Shown piece after piece: positions 49,895 through 62,415 of a stretch of DNA of 64,000 nt. The number at the start of each line of letters is the position of its first letter. The first letter of the stretch is position 1. This DNA is from Aulostomus chinensis (Eukaryota > Chordata > Actinopteri > Syngnathiformes > Aulostomidae). The DNA is taken from contig JBBMOA010000018.1 of NCBI GenBank assembly GCA_037954235.1, forward strand, positions 2,379,501 through 2,443,500. The letters are read 5' to 3'. Under the pieces are notes generated by a model, which saw only the letters and a list, made by a program, of their open reading frames with translations, ran no database searches and was not told the DNA's origin. Position numbers and translations under genes: made by a program.

Positions 49895-52800
49895 TGGGTG
49901 GGTGGGGGGGTTGAATGACAGACTACAGCTGACAACTTCTTAACTCTGTGAAACATCTCAGAAGCAGGATGCTTTGAGGTTCATTTCCAATCAACCATCT
50001 TGCACAATGATGGTTTACTGCAAACACAGGAAGTACAGTGTCATTCAGGTGACCTCTGACCTTCATACAGGAGGTCATAGTTCACTCCACAGGCTGCAGT
50101 CATGCAGGAATTGCGTGACGTTATTAACATGTTGTCCAGTCTCACTGGTGAAAATGTGAAGTGTGTCCTGAGTTATGCACTGGTTCATGGATGTTTTTGA
50201 AACATTGCAATTCTGCTTCAAATCTATTGAGAGCTGGAAAACTGCTTCACTTTTATACCAGGAAGCACTGTGACTTTTATAATTAAAAGAATGTTTTGTT
50301 TTTTTCTGTGTTGTTTTTGGACTCTAATTAATATCAGCAAGAGCAAAGACATGTTTTACCCCAAAATGGCGGAAGCTTGGCTCTGCATAGGGTGGATGAA
50401 AAACCTAAACTCAAGGCGAGCTCCTGTAGGTGAATCCATGATTAAAATCCAAACTGAAAATTGTTTGGACACGACTGTCACACCAGCAGCCTCAGTCTCC
50501 AAACCATCTGTGGGAGCTAATATCAGCTGGTATGGTGGCTAGCTTTGGCAGCTACTGTTTGGAAGCAGCTACCAGTAGTAGCTGCTGTTTGGAGTTAGCT
50601 AGCAGGGGCAGCTTTTTTTTGACAACAACTAACACCAGCAGCTGCTGTTTGGAGACAGCTAGCAGAAGCGACTATTGTTCATAGACACCTAACGCTCAAC
50701 TCAGAAAACAGATGGTAGTACAAAGTAGCGTTGGGCGACTCAATTGTTAGCTCGTTCCGGGAAGAGTATTCTAGCATGTTTGCTACACTTTCAGGCTGAG
50801 AGGATGCTCATGAGCAAGAAGTTTAAGACTGAAGATGTGATGTTGTGTCCGTGTCTAGTCGTTGGAGGAAGTCCCTCGTCTGGGGCATAGATATCACGTC
50901 CATCTGGTGGTCAGGACTGGTGAAGTGCGGAGAGCATGTACCATAGTGAGATACCGAAATGCTAGCATTTAGCTTCTGTCTTCCATGCGTAGCTTTGCTG
51001 CCACATTTTCTGGTAAACATTCTACCTTAAACTGAAGTTGGCGGTGCTAATCCAACTAGCTAAACGTTATTTCCTCTGGCAGCCTGTTAACCTTTTTGGG
51101 TGACCCTGCTCAGTTAGCGGTTAGCTGTGGCCACAGCCATACTGAGCTAATTTAGACTGCAGCAGTTGTTAGTATGTGATCCCTGATCAGCTTGTTCAAC
51201 GCAGCCAGCTGGCCTATAAATACTGAGACGGCTGGCTTATCTTAAACTCTAACCCCAACATGTCACCTCCAGTCAGCATTCTATCTTATAAAACCTAACA
51301 TGAGCCTCGTCATCAAACTAATGAGCCGCACATCAAAACTATTAAAAGTCTGCCAGAGTCTCCTTTTGCAGGATAGTGTAGCAGAGTAACTCGAACTGCC
51401 ATAATTACAACTTGGCTGTCGCTGCTGTCGTCTGATCGTCAAGAGGAACTACCAGACAGATCTGAGGCAGCACCTGACCTCTTCCAGGGCCGCATCCTAG
51501 TTCTCTGCCGGCTGGAAAAACAAACCCAACTTACAGGTGAGACACCCATCCATCCCATCTCCTATGTCCTCTAATGGACAGGTTGTGTTTAATCTTCACT
51601 CTCGCCAGTCATCCAGTGGAATAAAACAGGCAGCATCACCACAATTTCCAATTGAAATTCTGATGTCAACACCTGGCATGTGACTAAATCTGGCGGCCTG
51701 CACTTCTCTCCTTCTCTCCCATGTCAACACTTACAAGCTAATGTCTGTTTTCATCGCTCGTAGATGGAGAATGCAGATCGCCGCATTAGGTCCTCGCCTG
51801 TTATCTTGTTCTTGCGGTCCAGTTTCAGGCTGGTGGTGCAAATCTTCATCAACCTAAGCTCCACTCCACCACCCAGAACACAAACAAGCCACGGAGAGTA
51901 AATCCTCATGAGTCTGCTTTCAGTTTCTCCGGTGACGGACGCCCCACGGGGGTGCAGGTGTGTTGTCTAACCCCTTAACCCCTCACCTCTTAACCCCTTA
52001 ACCTCTAACCCCCCTAACCCCTTAACTCCTGATCCACTGCCTGACCAGAGAACAACATCTGTCCACATGTCCCTGTTTGTGTGTGTGTGTGCGCGCGCGT
52101 GCGTGAGACTACACTATCTCAGCCCATCAGTAATAACTGGATACACACATAAACGTATCCAATGTAAATGTACCCCAAAAAGGGTGATGTGTTTAAGTTC
52201 AAGAAAGTGCATCCGGCAGGAATGATGCATTCCAGGTCAGTTACGAAGATTCATCAGGGACTTGCTTAAGATCCCAATTCTGACCCTTGACCTTTACATG
52301 GTCAGGTAATCAGGACATGTTGGGAAAGTTTAAGCTGGACAATGAAAAGTAGTTCATGCAGCTTTGTAACTGCCCCAATAAACTATGACGTTGTAATCAC
52401 CACACACACCCACAGCCACACACACACACACACACACGCACACACACACACGCACACACGCACACACACACAGGGGCACTACCTGTTTCTGTTGTTTCTT
52501 CTTGAGTAATCCCAGAAACATCCGAGTCTTAGCAGCGTTGGTTTGTCTGTCTTTCTGTCTGTCTGGTGTCTTCTGGCCTCGCATTGCTTCGCCTCCCTGA
52601 ATGAAACCTGAGAGGTCAGGTACTGTGTCATCACACACACACACACTCACACACTTACATGCACACAAACACACACAGTCACATGTTCATCGGTTCCCAT
52701 TAGGCCATTTGGACTGATCTGTTCAAAGGTTTGCAAAACGTAAAAGCAGCCAATCTAAATCCAGCCAGTCAAGACTGACATCAGATTATCAGTGAGTTTA

Positions 52801-53001
52801 GAGGGACATTTACGCTTGGACGCTCTGGGGAAACCGTGCGATCACGACGGGGGACACCCACACATTGCCCGTCACATTGAACACCCCGTCAACAACACTT
52901 TCCTGGACTTTGGGGTGTAGATTTGGCTTTTTGTCAAAGGGTTTCAGCGTGGCAGAGGGAAAACACTGCTTTCAGTCCAAAATAAACTTTCAGTGCTGCA
53001 G
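49889..53001. other. Intergenic region; weak internal repeats only
   Basis: No gene recognised. At 50530-50700 an imperfect repeat of about 40 bases rich in AGCTGCTGTTTGGAG occurs. At 51970-52025 there is a run of CCCCTTAACCCCT-like units. CA repeats lie around 52400-52475 and 52635-52677. Confidence 0.5.
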
Positions 53002-53019
53002 CCCCCCCCCCCCCCCCCC
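53002..53019. repeat. Poly-C run
   Basis: Eighteen consecutive C just before the satellite array. Confidence 0.9.
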
Positions 53020-53059
53020 ATCCAGGACATGTTGTGAGGACATGTTTTGAAGACATGTT

Positions 53060-54340
53060 GCGATATGAAGTTGTAATGTGAGGTCATGTGATGTGAGGAC
53101 ATGTTATGATGTGAGGAGGTGTGAGGTAAGGATGTGTGATATGAGGCCATGTGGTGTGAGGACGTATGGTTTGAGGACATGTCATGATATCACGACATGT
53201 TGTGGTGGGAGGACAAGTTGTAATATGAGTATGTGTGATATCAGGACATGTGGTGTGAGGACATGTGGTGTGAGGACATGTCGTGATGAGAGGACATGTT
53301 ATGATATGAGGACATGTGGTGTGAGGACGTATGGTTTGAGGACATGTCATGATATCACGACATGTTGTGGTGGGAGGACAAGTTGTAATATGAGTATGTG
53401 TGATATCAGGACATGTGGTGTGAGGACATGTCGTGATGAGAGGACATGTTATGATATGAGGACATGTGGTGTGAGGACATATGGTTTGAGGACAAGTTGT
53501 AATATGAGTATGTGTGATATCAGGACATGTGGTGTGAGGACGTGTGGTGTGAGGACATGTTGTGATGAGAAGACATGTTGTGATGAGAAGACGTATGATA
53601 TATGAACATGTGATGTGAGGACATGTGGTGTGAGGACATGTTGTGATGAGAGGACGTATGATATATGGACATGTGGTGTGAGGACATGTTGTGATGAGAA
53701 GACATGTGATGAGAGGACATGTTGTGATGAGAAGACGTATGATATATGAACATGTGATGTGAGGACATGTGGTGTGAGGACATGTTGTGATGAGAAGACG
53801 TATGATATATGGACATTTGGTGTGAGGACATGTTGTGATGAGAAGACGTATGATATATGGACATGTGGTGTGAGGACATGTTGTGATGAGAAGACATGTG
53901 ATGAGAGGAGATGTTGTGATGAGAAGACGTATGATATATGGACATGTGGTGTGAGGACATGTTGTGATGAGAAGACATGTGATGAGAGGACATGTGATGA
54001 GAAGACGTATGATTTATGGACATGTGATGAGAAGACGTATGATATATTGACATGTTGTGATGAGAAGACATGTTGTGATGAGAAGACGTATGATATATGA
54101 ACATGTGATGTGAGGACATGTGGTGTGAGGACATGTTGTGATGAGAAGACGTATGATATATGGACATGTGGTGTGAGGACATGTGGTGTGAGGACATGTG
54201 ATGAGAAGACGTATGATATATGGACATGTGGTGTGAGGACATGTTGTGATGAGAAGACATGTGATGAGAGGACATGTTGTGTGAGGACATGTGATGAGAA
54301 GACATGTGATGAGAGGACATGTTGTGATGAGAAGACGTCC
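53060..54340. repeat. Satellite array of about 15-bp units (GTGAGGACATGTGGT and variants)
   Basis: About 1.28 kb of short units: GAGGACATGTGGTGT, GATGAGAAGACATGTT and GACGTATGATATATG. Higher-order blocks recur, for example the block around 53150-53240 is repeated around 53320-53410. Frames stay open on both strands (up to 284 codons on the minus strand, encoding Met-Ser-Ser-His-His repeats). The low-complexity translation shows these are not genes. Confidence 0.95.
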
Positions 54341-56451
54341 TGTGGTCATAATCACGCTTCAGTTGTTCATTCAATCAAAGTCTCTGGTTCTCACTCAGCG
54401 TCTTGATTCGTGATCGTTGTGTTTTGTTTGTTTATAAATCAAACTGACGTGACTCGACCATATATGGACATCAACACTGTGATTTTAACCCCAAATAAGT
54501 CACAATCCCGATTCTGCTTCAGCTGCACATCGCATTCAACCTCTGGGGAGAAAATCGGGACTCACATTCCAGTGAGGATGAAATCTTGAGACAGGAAGTG
54601 GTCTTGAAGAGCTGGCGTTGCTCATCCAAAGTTCTCTAGAGGTCAGGACAAATACTGAGTTAGACAGATGCTGCTCTCTGCTGGTGAACAAAGGAACTAC
54701 AGCCAGCACAGGACAACAGGGTTTCAATATCGGTATTGTAGTCAGTCTGAGTATTTCTTCCCAGGTAACAACGGATGCTCGGCCTAAAGGAGGCTCAGAT
54801 CTGCTCTCTGTCCGGTTCTCCTGGCCCCCATAGCACTTAATGACAGAGAACCCCCAAACCCTACTCATGGGGTTCCTCTTTTTCCTTGTTTGATAACTCA
54901 GTGCAACAGTAGACCAGGGATGTGCCAGATACGCCACATAAATACAGATCATAAATATTAAGGGGATTTCATCCTCCTATAAAGTGGTTGCCATTATTTT
55001 TTTATTTTCCTCTCTTTGTATTCCCACCTACGCTGTTGGCTCTTTAATTGCTTTGACATCACATGACATCATCATAACGTATCAGGTCTTCATCAGGAAC
55101 GTTACGGAGGATTGTTTTACATGTTCTAGTGTTATAGTGGGGAGTTTGGAGTATTCATAGGCTCAAGTTTTCATTTTCGTGTTGTTCAGTGGTTTTTCTT
55201 GTTTCTGCTGTGTTAAGCTCCTGGTTTTATTTTGAAATGTTCGTTCCTTGCACATACTCTTGTGCCACTTCCTGTCTTTGCTCATTTCCCGCCTTTTCGA
55301 GCGATTCACCTGCGTCGCGTCAGTCACTGCTTCTGTTCCAGGTGTTGTTTGACTGGCCGGTTCTGTCCCTGCTCTCATGTTCTCCACCTGGTTCTTGCAT
55401 GCGTGGAGTTGTGTTCTAGTTTGGTTCCGCCTCTGTGTTCTGTTTAGTCTGTAAGTCTCTGTTTTGTGTAATGAACGTCATCTCTGGTTTTAGACTTTTA
55501 GAGCTAAGATGGGAAACGACAGGTCGCCTGTAGCTGTCAGCTTGAGTCTCACTTACAGTATCTACCTGTGTGTGTGTGTGTGTGTGTGCGTGTGTGTGTG
55601 TGTGTGTGTGAGCTGCAGGGCGTCACACTGCCTCCTGAATCTGTGTGTGCAGCACGCCACCGATACCGCCAGCCCCGCAGCGGAGCAAGCTCGCCACACT
55701 CTCACACTGGAAGTGACAGGAAGTGACATGCTGACTCCACGCAGGAGCCCAGCTGATGAACAGATGTACTTCATCAGCCTGTCAGTGAGGACGGAGACAC
55801 CTTCAGATCGCCAGCGTTTCCCTTTGAGTCGTCCCAGATATCAGTGGATTCACGCGCGTCGCTGAGTCTTTCAAGTCTAGAATTCTAAAAGTTTGCACCA
55901 CGAAAGGAGCCAGAATGAGGAAGACGAATTAAATAGAATTAATTAAATCGTATTAAATCATGTTTAACACTGGATGTTGTTCCTCATCCGACACGCCATC
56001 CATGATAAAGCTTGACGGGATGTTGACCGCCTCTTGGGCATTGCAGCACCGACTGCAGCGTGACTGCAGACATCAGGCCAGGTGACCAGTTCTCCGTGGT
56101 CAGGTGATGGAGGTGGGGGGGCAATGAGTTTCACCCCCTCAGACAATCACCTGGGGACTGAAGCAGCAGCAGGCATGTGTGCACAGCGGCAGTCACGTCA
56201 AAACGCTCACTCAGCTGCTTCCGGCTCAGTGCCGGCACCCGGGGATCAGGCTGCTGCTGACATGGCAGTGTCCTCTCACACGCAAGACAGCAGCCAAACA
56301 TAGACGGAACACACAGCAACACGCATGCAACACGCATGTAACAGCATAACACACCTATTGTAATGTAGCGTGACACAGGACATGGTAAATTAATTATAGA
56401 GTACTTTCCTGGTCCTCCAGTTGCGCAAACACACATGCCGGAACGCGCGCG

Positions 56452-56487
<36 letters not shown>

Positions 56488-59019
56488 ACACTCAACATGT
56501 CTGCTAGGGATACTTCATTCAGAAAGTGCATTTTGCCACAAAGATGTTTTCCCTCCTGCTTTCCTTCCTTGTGACTTCAGAATGCAGAAAGCGCCAGCCA
56601 CACATAGTTAGCTTGAAGCTAACGGAGACGGACAGCTAGCCAACCTGCTCAGCTTGGATACAACGTGTTTGTGGGTTGCCGAGCACACGGGTGGATGAGG
56701 AAGACGTGGGTTTTAGCGGACCATGAGGGTTTGTAAACAGATGCTAACGGTCAGGTTAGCTGCTGTTAGCTGTTAATCTCTATTACCCTCAAGCTAAATA
56801 CGCATGCTTGTGAGTAACTGGAAGGTAGAACACACTTTTGGGTAAAGCTTTACTTCACAAGATCCGGACTTGTTCCTCGTGGCAGGTTGTTTCGGAGCTT
56901 CGGCTCCTAAAGCCTCCTGCTGATTTCATGCTGGATTTAGAACAGACGAGGCTTCGATTAGAAACCAATGGAACCTTTAATCCGGCTCTGAATCTAACAA
57001 GGAGACAGTGTAAAGTCAACGGACTCGATCTGATCTGCCTCCTGGTGTTTTTAACCCTGGGGACCAGAGGGCCCACGGGTGCTTCGTCATCAAGAGACTC
57101 CCGTTAATCAGGTTCGTTTACTAAGGATATAAACTTGTGTTCAAAGGCCGCGTCTAAGAGAGCCTCTGTTTTTTTCCCTCCACGATTTACTGGAAGTGTT
57201 CCGCAATGCTCCAGGGGTTCCCTAACAAGGCCCCCATTAGGGCCGGATCTGCAGCTTGCTGACTTAACGTGAGATTGGCATAAAGAGTCCACGAGGGACT
57301 GTAAGGGGGGCCGGCCTGGGACCTGATTTACCCACCTTTCCTCTCCTGTCAGGGATAATTGCTGAACGAAAGTGAAGAGTGTCCCAAATCCTGGAAGAGC
57401 GGAATAATCAGAGAGCTCTTTATTCCGAGCTCAAGGTCTTTCCAGGGAGCATCGGCGATTTCTGCTGCACGGATGGATTATTCCCCCGGGATTATTAATA
57501 AAGTTGAGGAGACATTTGCAGACATCTTTGGTCCTGCTCCTCTTGGTTTAGGACAAGGAGATGGAGCAGTCGACTTGTGAGTAGCAAAAGAAGGAATTCA
57601 TCTGTAACGAAGTATATTTACTCAGGATTTGTACTTCCTAAATGTTGAGCTCTGTCATTGCTGGATTTCAATTTCTTTCAATATTTCAGAGTTATTGTAC
57701 TTTTCCCACTCCATCACGGTGCGTCCATTCGACGGCTCTGATTCCTCTGCAGATTTAAGGGTAAAGCTGAGGTGCATTCAGAGCTGGACACCTGACTGTT
57801 GGTAAGAAAAGAATAAAAACATCTGGATGAAAGACACGCGACGTGTTTTTAACTCAGAGAATCACGTCGACCACCACCGAACCAGGTTTCAGACGCAGCA
57901 CTGCAACTACAGTGCTGTCTCCCGATGTGATGGATTCAAAATGGCCGACACTTCTTCCTCTCCTTGTAGAGGCTGTGGCGCTCACCTTCCACCGACTGAA
58001 CTTTTAGATTCACACCAGAACGTCTCTAATCAGGATTTCATTCAATTTGCAATAAAACATCTTTTTGACTGCAACTGTGGTCGGAAGCTGAAAGTTCTTT
58101 TCTCCCTGACCGCCCAGAACCAGACTCAGAAGCGCCCGTCGTGTCCGTCTGGTCAGGGTTCATTCACGACTGCTTTCACCCTGAGCCACCTCACATGAAA
58201 CACATCAAAGTTGACGCCCTGCACACAAAGATCTCCTCCTGCGTCACCATGCAGCCATGTTGGTGGCTCAGGGATAATAAGTGCTGAACTCACAGCTGTC
58301 CAGATGTGACCAGAGCTCATCTGACACCGGGCCCGAGGCGCCATTCCAACGCCGTGACGACTCTTCTCACCAGGAGACGTCCGACCTGGACGGGCGCACT
58401 GACGCTCGCTGGTTACACGAGCGGCAGCAGTTTTCATGTCGTTGCTGACAGGCTGGCATCAAGATGAAGCTTGGGATGCCTCAGAAGCTGAATGACATGG
58501 AGAACGCTGGCAAGAGTCAGAACATCGCTACTGCAACAGTGCCTTCATCGCAGGTCTGATGATGATGATGGAGCACAGCAGACCACGTCAAGGCTTGGTT
58601 TCTGCAGTCGCTCAGCGAACCATGATGGTCAAGGAAATAAGAAACAGAGAATCAAACCAGTAGAATTACAAGCACTTTTAGCAGAGAATGCGGCGTTCGT
58701 TACCTTCCATCCTTGTACAAACGTCTTGATAATTCGCTCTTGGCGTTGTCCCGTCTTGTTGCTGCCGTTGTTTGTTTCAGTGAGGAGACGCTGACGAGCA
58801 AAGCAGCAAACATAGAAAAATATTACAAGGCCACTTAAGACTTGACAACAATAAGAGCAAGTTCTCCCAGACAATGACCTCAGTAAATACAATGAAAATA
58901 AAATGGAACTTGCTGACTAAAATAAGATGACATCTGTAATTTTATACTTTTATTATAACAACAATATTAACAATAGAAAATAAAAAATATAATTTTTCTA
59001 ATTTCATTTATATATACAT
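54341..59019. other. Intergenic region; no gene recognised
   Basis: Holds GT/CA repeats (55571-55610, 56452-56486) and several open frames of 60-140 codons, none with recognisable domains or splice support. A distal regulatory role for cacng2 or scn4a is possible but nothing in the text proves it. Confidence 0.45.
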
Positions 59020-59024
59020 TATAT

Positions 59025-60105
59025 ATATATATACTGCATATACACAGTATATATATATACTGTATATATGCAGTATATATAGTATATATATGCAGTATAT
59101 ATATACTGTATATACAGAGTGTATATATATACTCTATATATACTATATACTCTATATATAGAGTATATATACTGTATATATATACTGTATATATATATAC
59201 TCTATATATACAGTATATATATATATATATATACATATGCAGTATATATATACAGTATATACAGAGTTTATATATATACTCTATATATACTATATACTCT
59301 ATATATAGAGTATATATACTGTATATATATACTATATATATATACTGTATATATACAGTATATATATATATACTGTATATATGCAGTATATATAGTATAT
59401 ATATGCAGTATATATATATATATATACTGTATATACAGAGTGTATATATATACTCTATATATACTATATACTCTATATATAGAGTATATATACTGTATAT
59501 ATATACTGTATATATATATATACTGTATATATGCAGTATATATAGTATATATATGCAGTATATATATATACAGTATATACAGAGTGTATATATATACTCT
59601 ATATATACTATATACTCTATATATACTATATACTCTATATATAGAGTATATATACTGTATATATAGAGTATATATACTGTATATATAGAGTATATATACT
59701 GTATATATAGAGTATATATACTGTATATATATACTATATATACTGTATATATACAGTATATATAGAGTATATATACTGTATATATATACTATATATATAC
59801 TGTATATATACAGTATATATATATACTGTATATATGCAGTATATATAGTATATATATGCAGTATATATATACTGTATATACAGAGTATATATATATACTC
59901 TATATATACTATATACTCTATATATGGAGTATATATACTGTATATATATATATACTGTATATATGCAGTATATATAGTATATATATGCAGTATATATATA
60001 TATACAGTATATACAGAGTGTATATATATACTCTATATATACTATATACTCTATATATACTATATACTCTATATATAGAGTATATATACTGTATATATTT
60101 ATATA
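59025..60105. repeat. 1.1-kb palindromic TA array with a roughly 145-bp higher-order unit
   Basis: Built of TATATATA stretches punctuated by ACTGTA, GCAGTA, TACTCTA, TAGAGTA and TACAGAGTG. The block beginning CAGAGTGTATATATATACTC recurs near 59114, 59262, 59436, 59580, 59881 and 60014. Nearly every piece is its own reverse complement (for example ACTCTATATATAGAGT), so long hairpins or cruciforms are possible. The open frames in it have only Tyr, Ile, Ser, Cys, Leu and Thr-type composition and are not genes. Confidence 0.95.
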
Positions 60106-60354
60106 TAAATGTAAGCATATGAATTTTTTTATACTATTTGAACCTCTTGTCTTCTGAGAGTCTCCAGTCTGATGCACGGGCTCGTTTTAAAGAACCACCG
60201 GGGGGCGAGAGAAGCTCCGGGGCTTTCAAACTGAACAGAACTACTCGTGATTACGACATTTGACCAGCAGGGGGAGACAAACTCCGCAGAGGAGCTGGGG
60301 GGGGAGCTGTCCTTTCAGCACTACAGCTTCACTCGCGTCCCTGAGCCTGAATAG

Positions 60355-60398
<44 letters not shown>

Positions 60399-60670
60399 CT
60401 CTCTCTGTCTTCCTCTCCACAATGAGTGTTGAGTTCAGGGAACAAACCAAGTCTGCTGCTGCTGACTGTCGCTCACGGGGGGCAGGAGGAGGAGGATGAA
60501 CCCCTGCCAGCCTGTAAAGCGATGAGCTGCAGCCCTAAAGTGCAGTTATTGATGATAAAAACTAGAAAATGCGTCTGGTGGGATCCTTGAGGGGAGAGAG
60601 GGCATGACAGGGCGCCGCGACGGTAACGAGCGTCAGAAGCAACCCAGTAATCCTCCATCCATCCAGAGAG

Positions 60671-60722
<52 letters not shown>

Positions 60723-62204
60723 CACCATCGCAACACCCCCTCCTTCCGCCCCCTCCACTCAGAGAAACGGAATTTAAAAAAAAAAATCTTTAATATCTTC
60801 CCAGCCACCATTGCTGCAGCGCACACACGCACACCGAGGCCCTTCGGAGAGGCAGAGGAGAAACCACCCCGCACACCCCGAGAGCCGCCGCTTCCCCCGC
60901 TGACATCCCGCAGAGAAAAAAAAAAATAACGGGTGTGGGGGGGGAGAAACTGAATGTATTGACATCGTGACAGCAGCAGCTCCGGATGTGTGCGAGTCCT
61001 GATTGTGTAATATAAAAGCTGCATCGCAGGGAAGGAGGAGGGGAAGAACGAGGGATTGCAACAATCTTTATTTTTTATTTTTTTTAAATTTCAATTTTTA
61101 TTTTTAAAATTTTTATTTTTATTTTTTTTTTTACTCCATATGGCACAAGGGCTACAACGCGCGAGCGTCCGGGCTGCGGTACCGCCGCGGTGATTCTGGA
61201 TATTCACGCATTCATCCCCGGGGAGGAAGAAGCATCCTCGGCTTACCAGCAGCGGCGACTCCTCGTCCTCCTCCTCCTCCTGCCGGCTCTATGTCGAGTG
61301 ATGGTCGGCTTGCCTTGCTGGATGCTCGCCTCCGGATCCACCGAACCTCTCCTGACCGCAGACCCCCATTTTCGGCGGAAACCCTCCCAGAGCTATAGGG
61401 CTACATATGGAAACTGGGGATCAAAATTTTAGGAAAAAAGGAAAAAATCTAAGCGGTTGATTCAATTTTGTTTGTTTTGTTTTGTTTGGGTCATTTTGTG
61501 TGTGTGCGTGTGTGTGTGTGTGTGTGTTTTTTAAAAGGCTGCTAATCAATTTATTAATTCATTAATTCCTCAGTCCAGAATCTAGATTTGTATTTAGATA
61601 TGAAATAAAACACACCGTGATTTCCTTTTAATTTCCTTTCGAAGGGATTTGAAATTCCGCCATTTAATTTCCGTTAATATGACAGACTTTCCTGCTGTTG
61701 TTCCTCTCCATCCGCAGTTTATTCCCCTTTGACAAACACTAGAATAATAACATTAGCACATAGCTCCTACTAGTGAACTCTGAGTGGCTATCGAGCTGTA
61801 GAAGTCTGCCCTCATCATCTCAGCAGGCAGGAACAGGTTGTCTGGTTCAGTGCGGGCCTGAGCCTCAGTTTAACTCATCCCAGGTTCGGCTTTGACACTT
61901 CGGTGTGTTCCTGCATCTCCATTTTCATCTTTAAAGGTAATAAAAGTAAGAAAACACAAGAGAGGAGAGACCTCGTCCTCTCCTCTCCCCCCTGATCAGC
62001 CCCTCTGGTCAGTTTTTCTCTTGTTTTGGTCCTCACCCAAACGCAACCATAAGGTTCCTACCGCATCCTCCTCCTCCTTCCTCCCTCTCCTTCCGCTCAA
62101 GTATATCCCGTTTTTTCGGTTTGATTTGGTCCCGCAAATTTTCAAATATTTACTTCCTGTACATCAAGAGGAAAGGGGGTCCCCCTTTCATGGAATGCGG
62201 AAAC
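60106..62204 (+). promoter_or_regulatory. cacng2: Upstream region and likely long 5' UTR of cacng2
   Basis: No other coding exon is recognised. It includes a CA repeat (60359-60397), a GA repeat (60671-60720), a T/A-rich stretch (61070-61135) and a GC-rich, CpG-containing stretch around 60830-61400. The start of transcription is not determined. An upstream in-frame ATG at 62190 would add five residues (MECGN) before the conserved start. Confidence 0.4.
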
Positions 62205-62415
62205 ATGGGTCTGTTCGACCGCGGAGTCCAGATGCTGCTGACCACGGTGGGAGCCTTCGCGGCCTTCAGCCTCATGACCATCGCGGTCGGCACGGACTAC
62301 TGGCTGTACTCCCGCGGCGTCTGCAAGACCAAGTCCGTGAGCGAGAACGAGACCAGCAAGAAGAACGAGGAGGTGATGACCCACTCGGGCTTGTGGAGGA
62401 CGTGCTGCTTGGAAG
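62205..62415 (+). CDS. cacng2: Calcium channel gamma-2 subunit / TARP gamma-2 (stargazin), first coding exon only
   Basis: Auxiliary protein of AMPA receptors (trafficking and gating) and of voltage-gated calcium channels; four-pass claudin-like membrane protein at synapses. The exon codes 70 residues plus one base and ends at a good donor (GTAAGAG). It starts MGLFDRGVQMLL, has TM1 at about residues 8-30 (LLTTVGAFAAFSLMTIAVG), then TDYWLYSRGVCKTKS, an N-glycosylation site (NET near residue 48) and the claudin-family signature GLWRTCC at 64-70. From memory it is identical to the first exon of mammalian CACNG2 and differs from CACNG3 (MRMCDRG) and CACNG4 (MVRCDRG). The remaining exons lie beyond the right edge. 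Confidence 0.95.

Noticed and set aside
51965..52025. Interstitial telomere-like CCCCTTAACCCC run
   Set aside because: Units are irregular and do not match (CCCTAA)n; probably a local simple repeat.
53520..54374. 284-codon minus-strand frame rich in Met-Ser-Ser-His-His
   Set aside because: Translation of the 15-bp satellite; low complexity and open on the other strand too.
56838..58198. Several open frames of 60-125 codons
   Set aside because: No domain, codon pattern or splice sites that I recognise; within the range expected by chance.
59119..60177. Long Tyr/Ile-rich frames on both strands
   Set aside because: Produced by the TA palindromic array; only a handful of amino acids are used.
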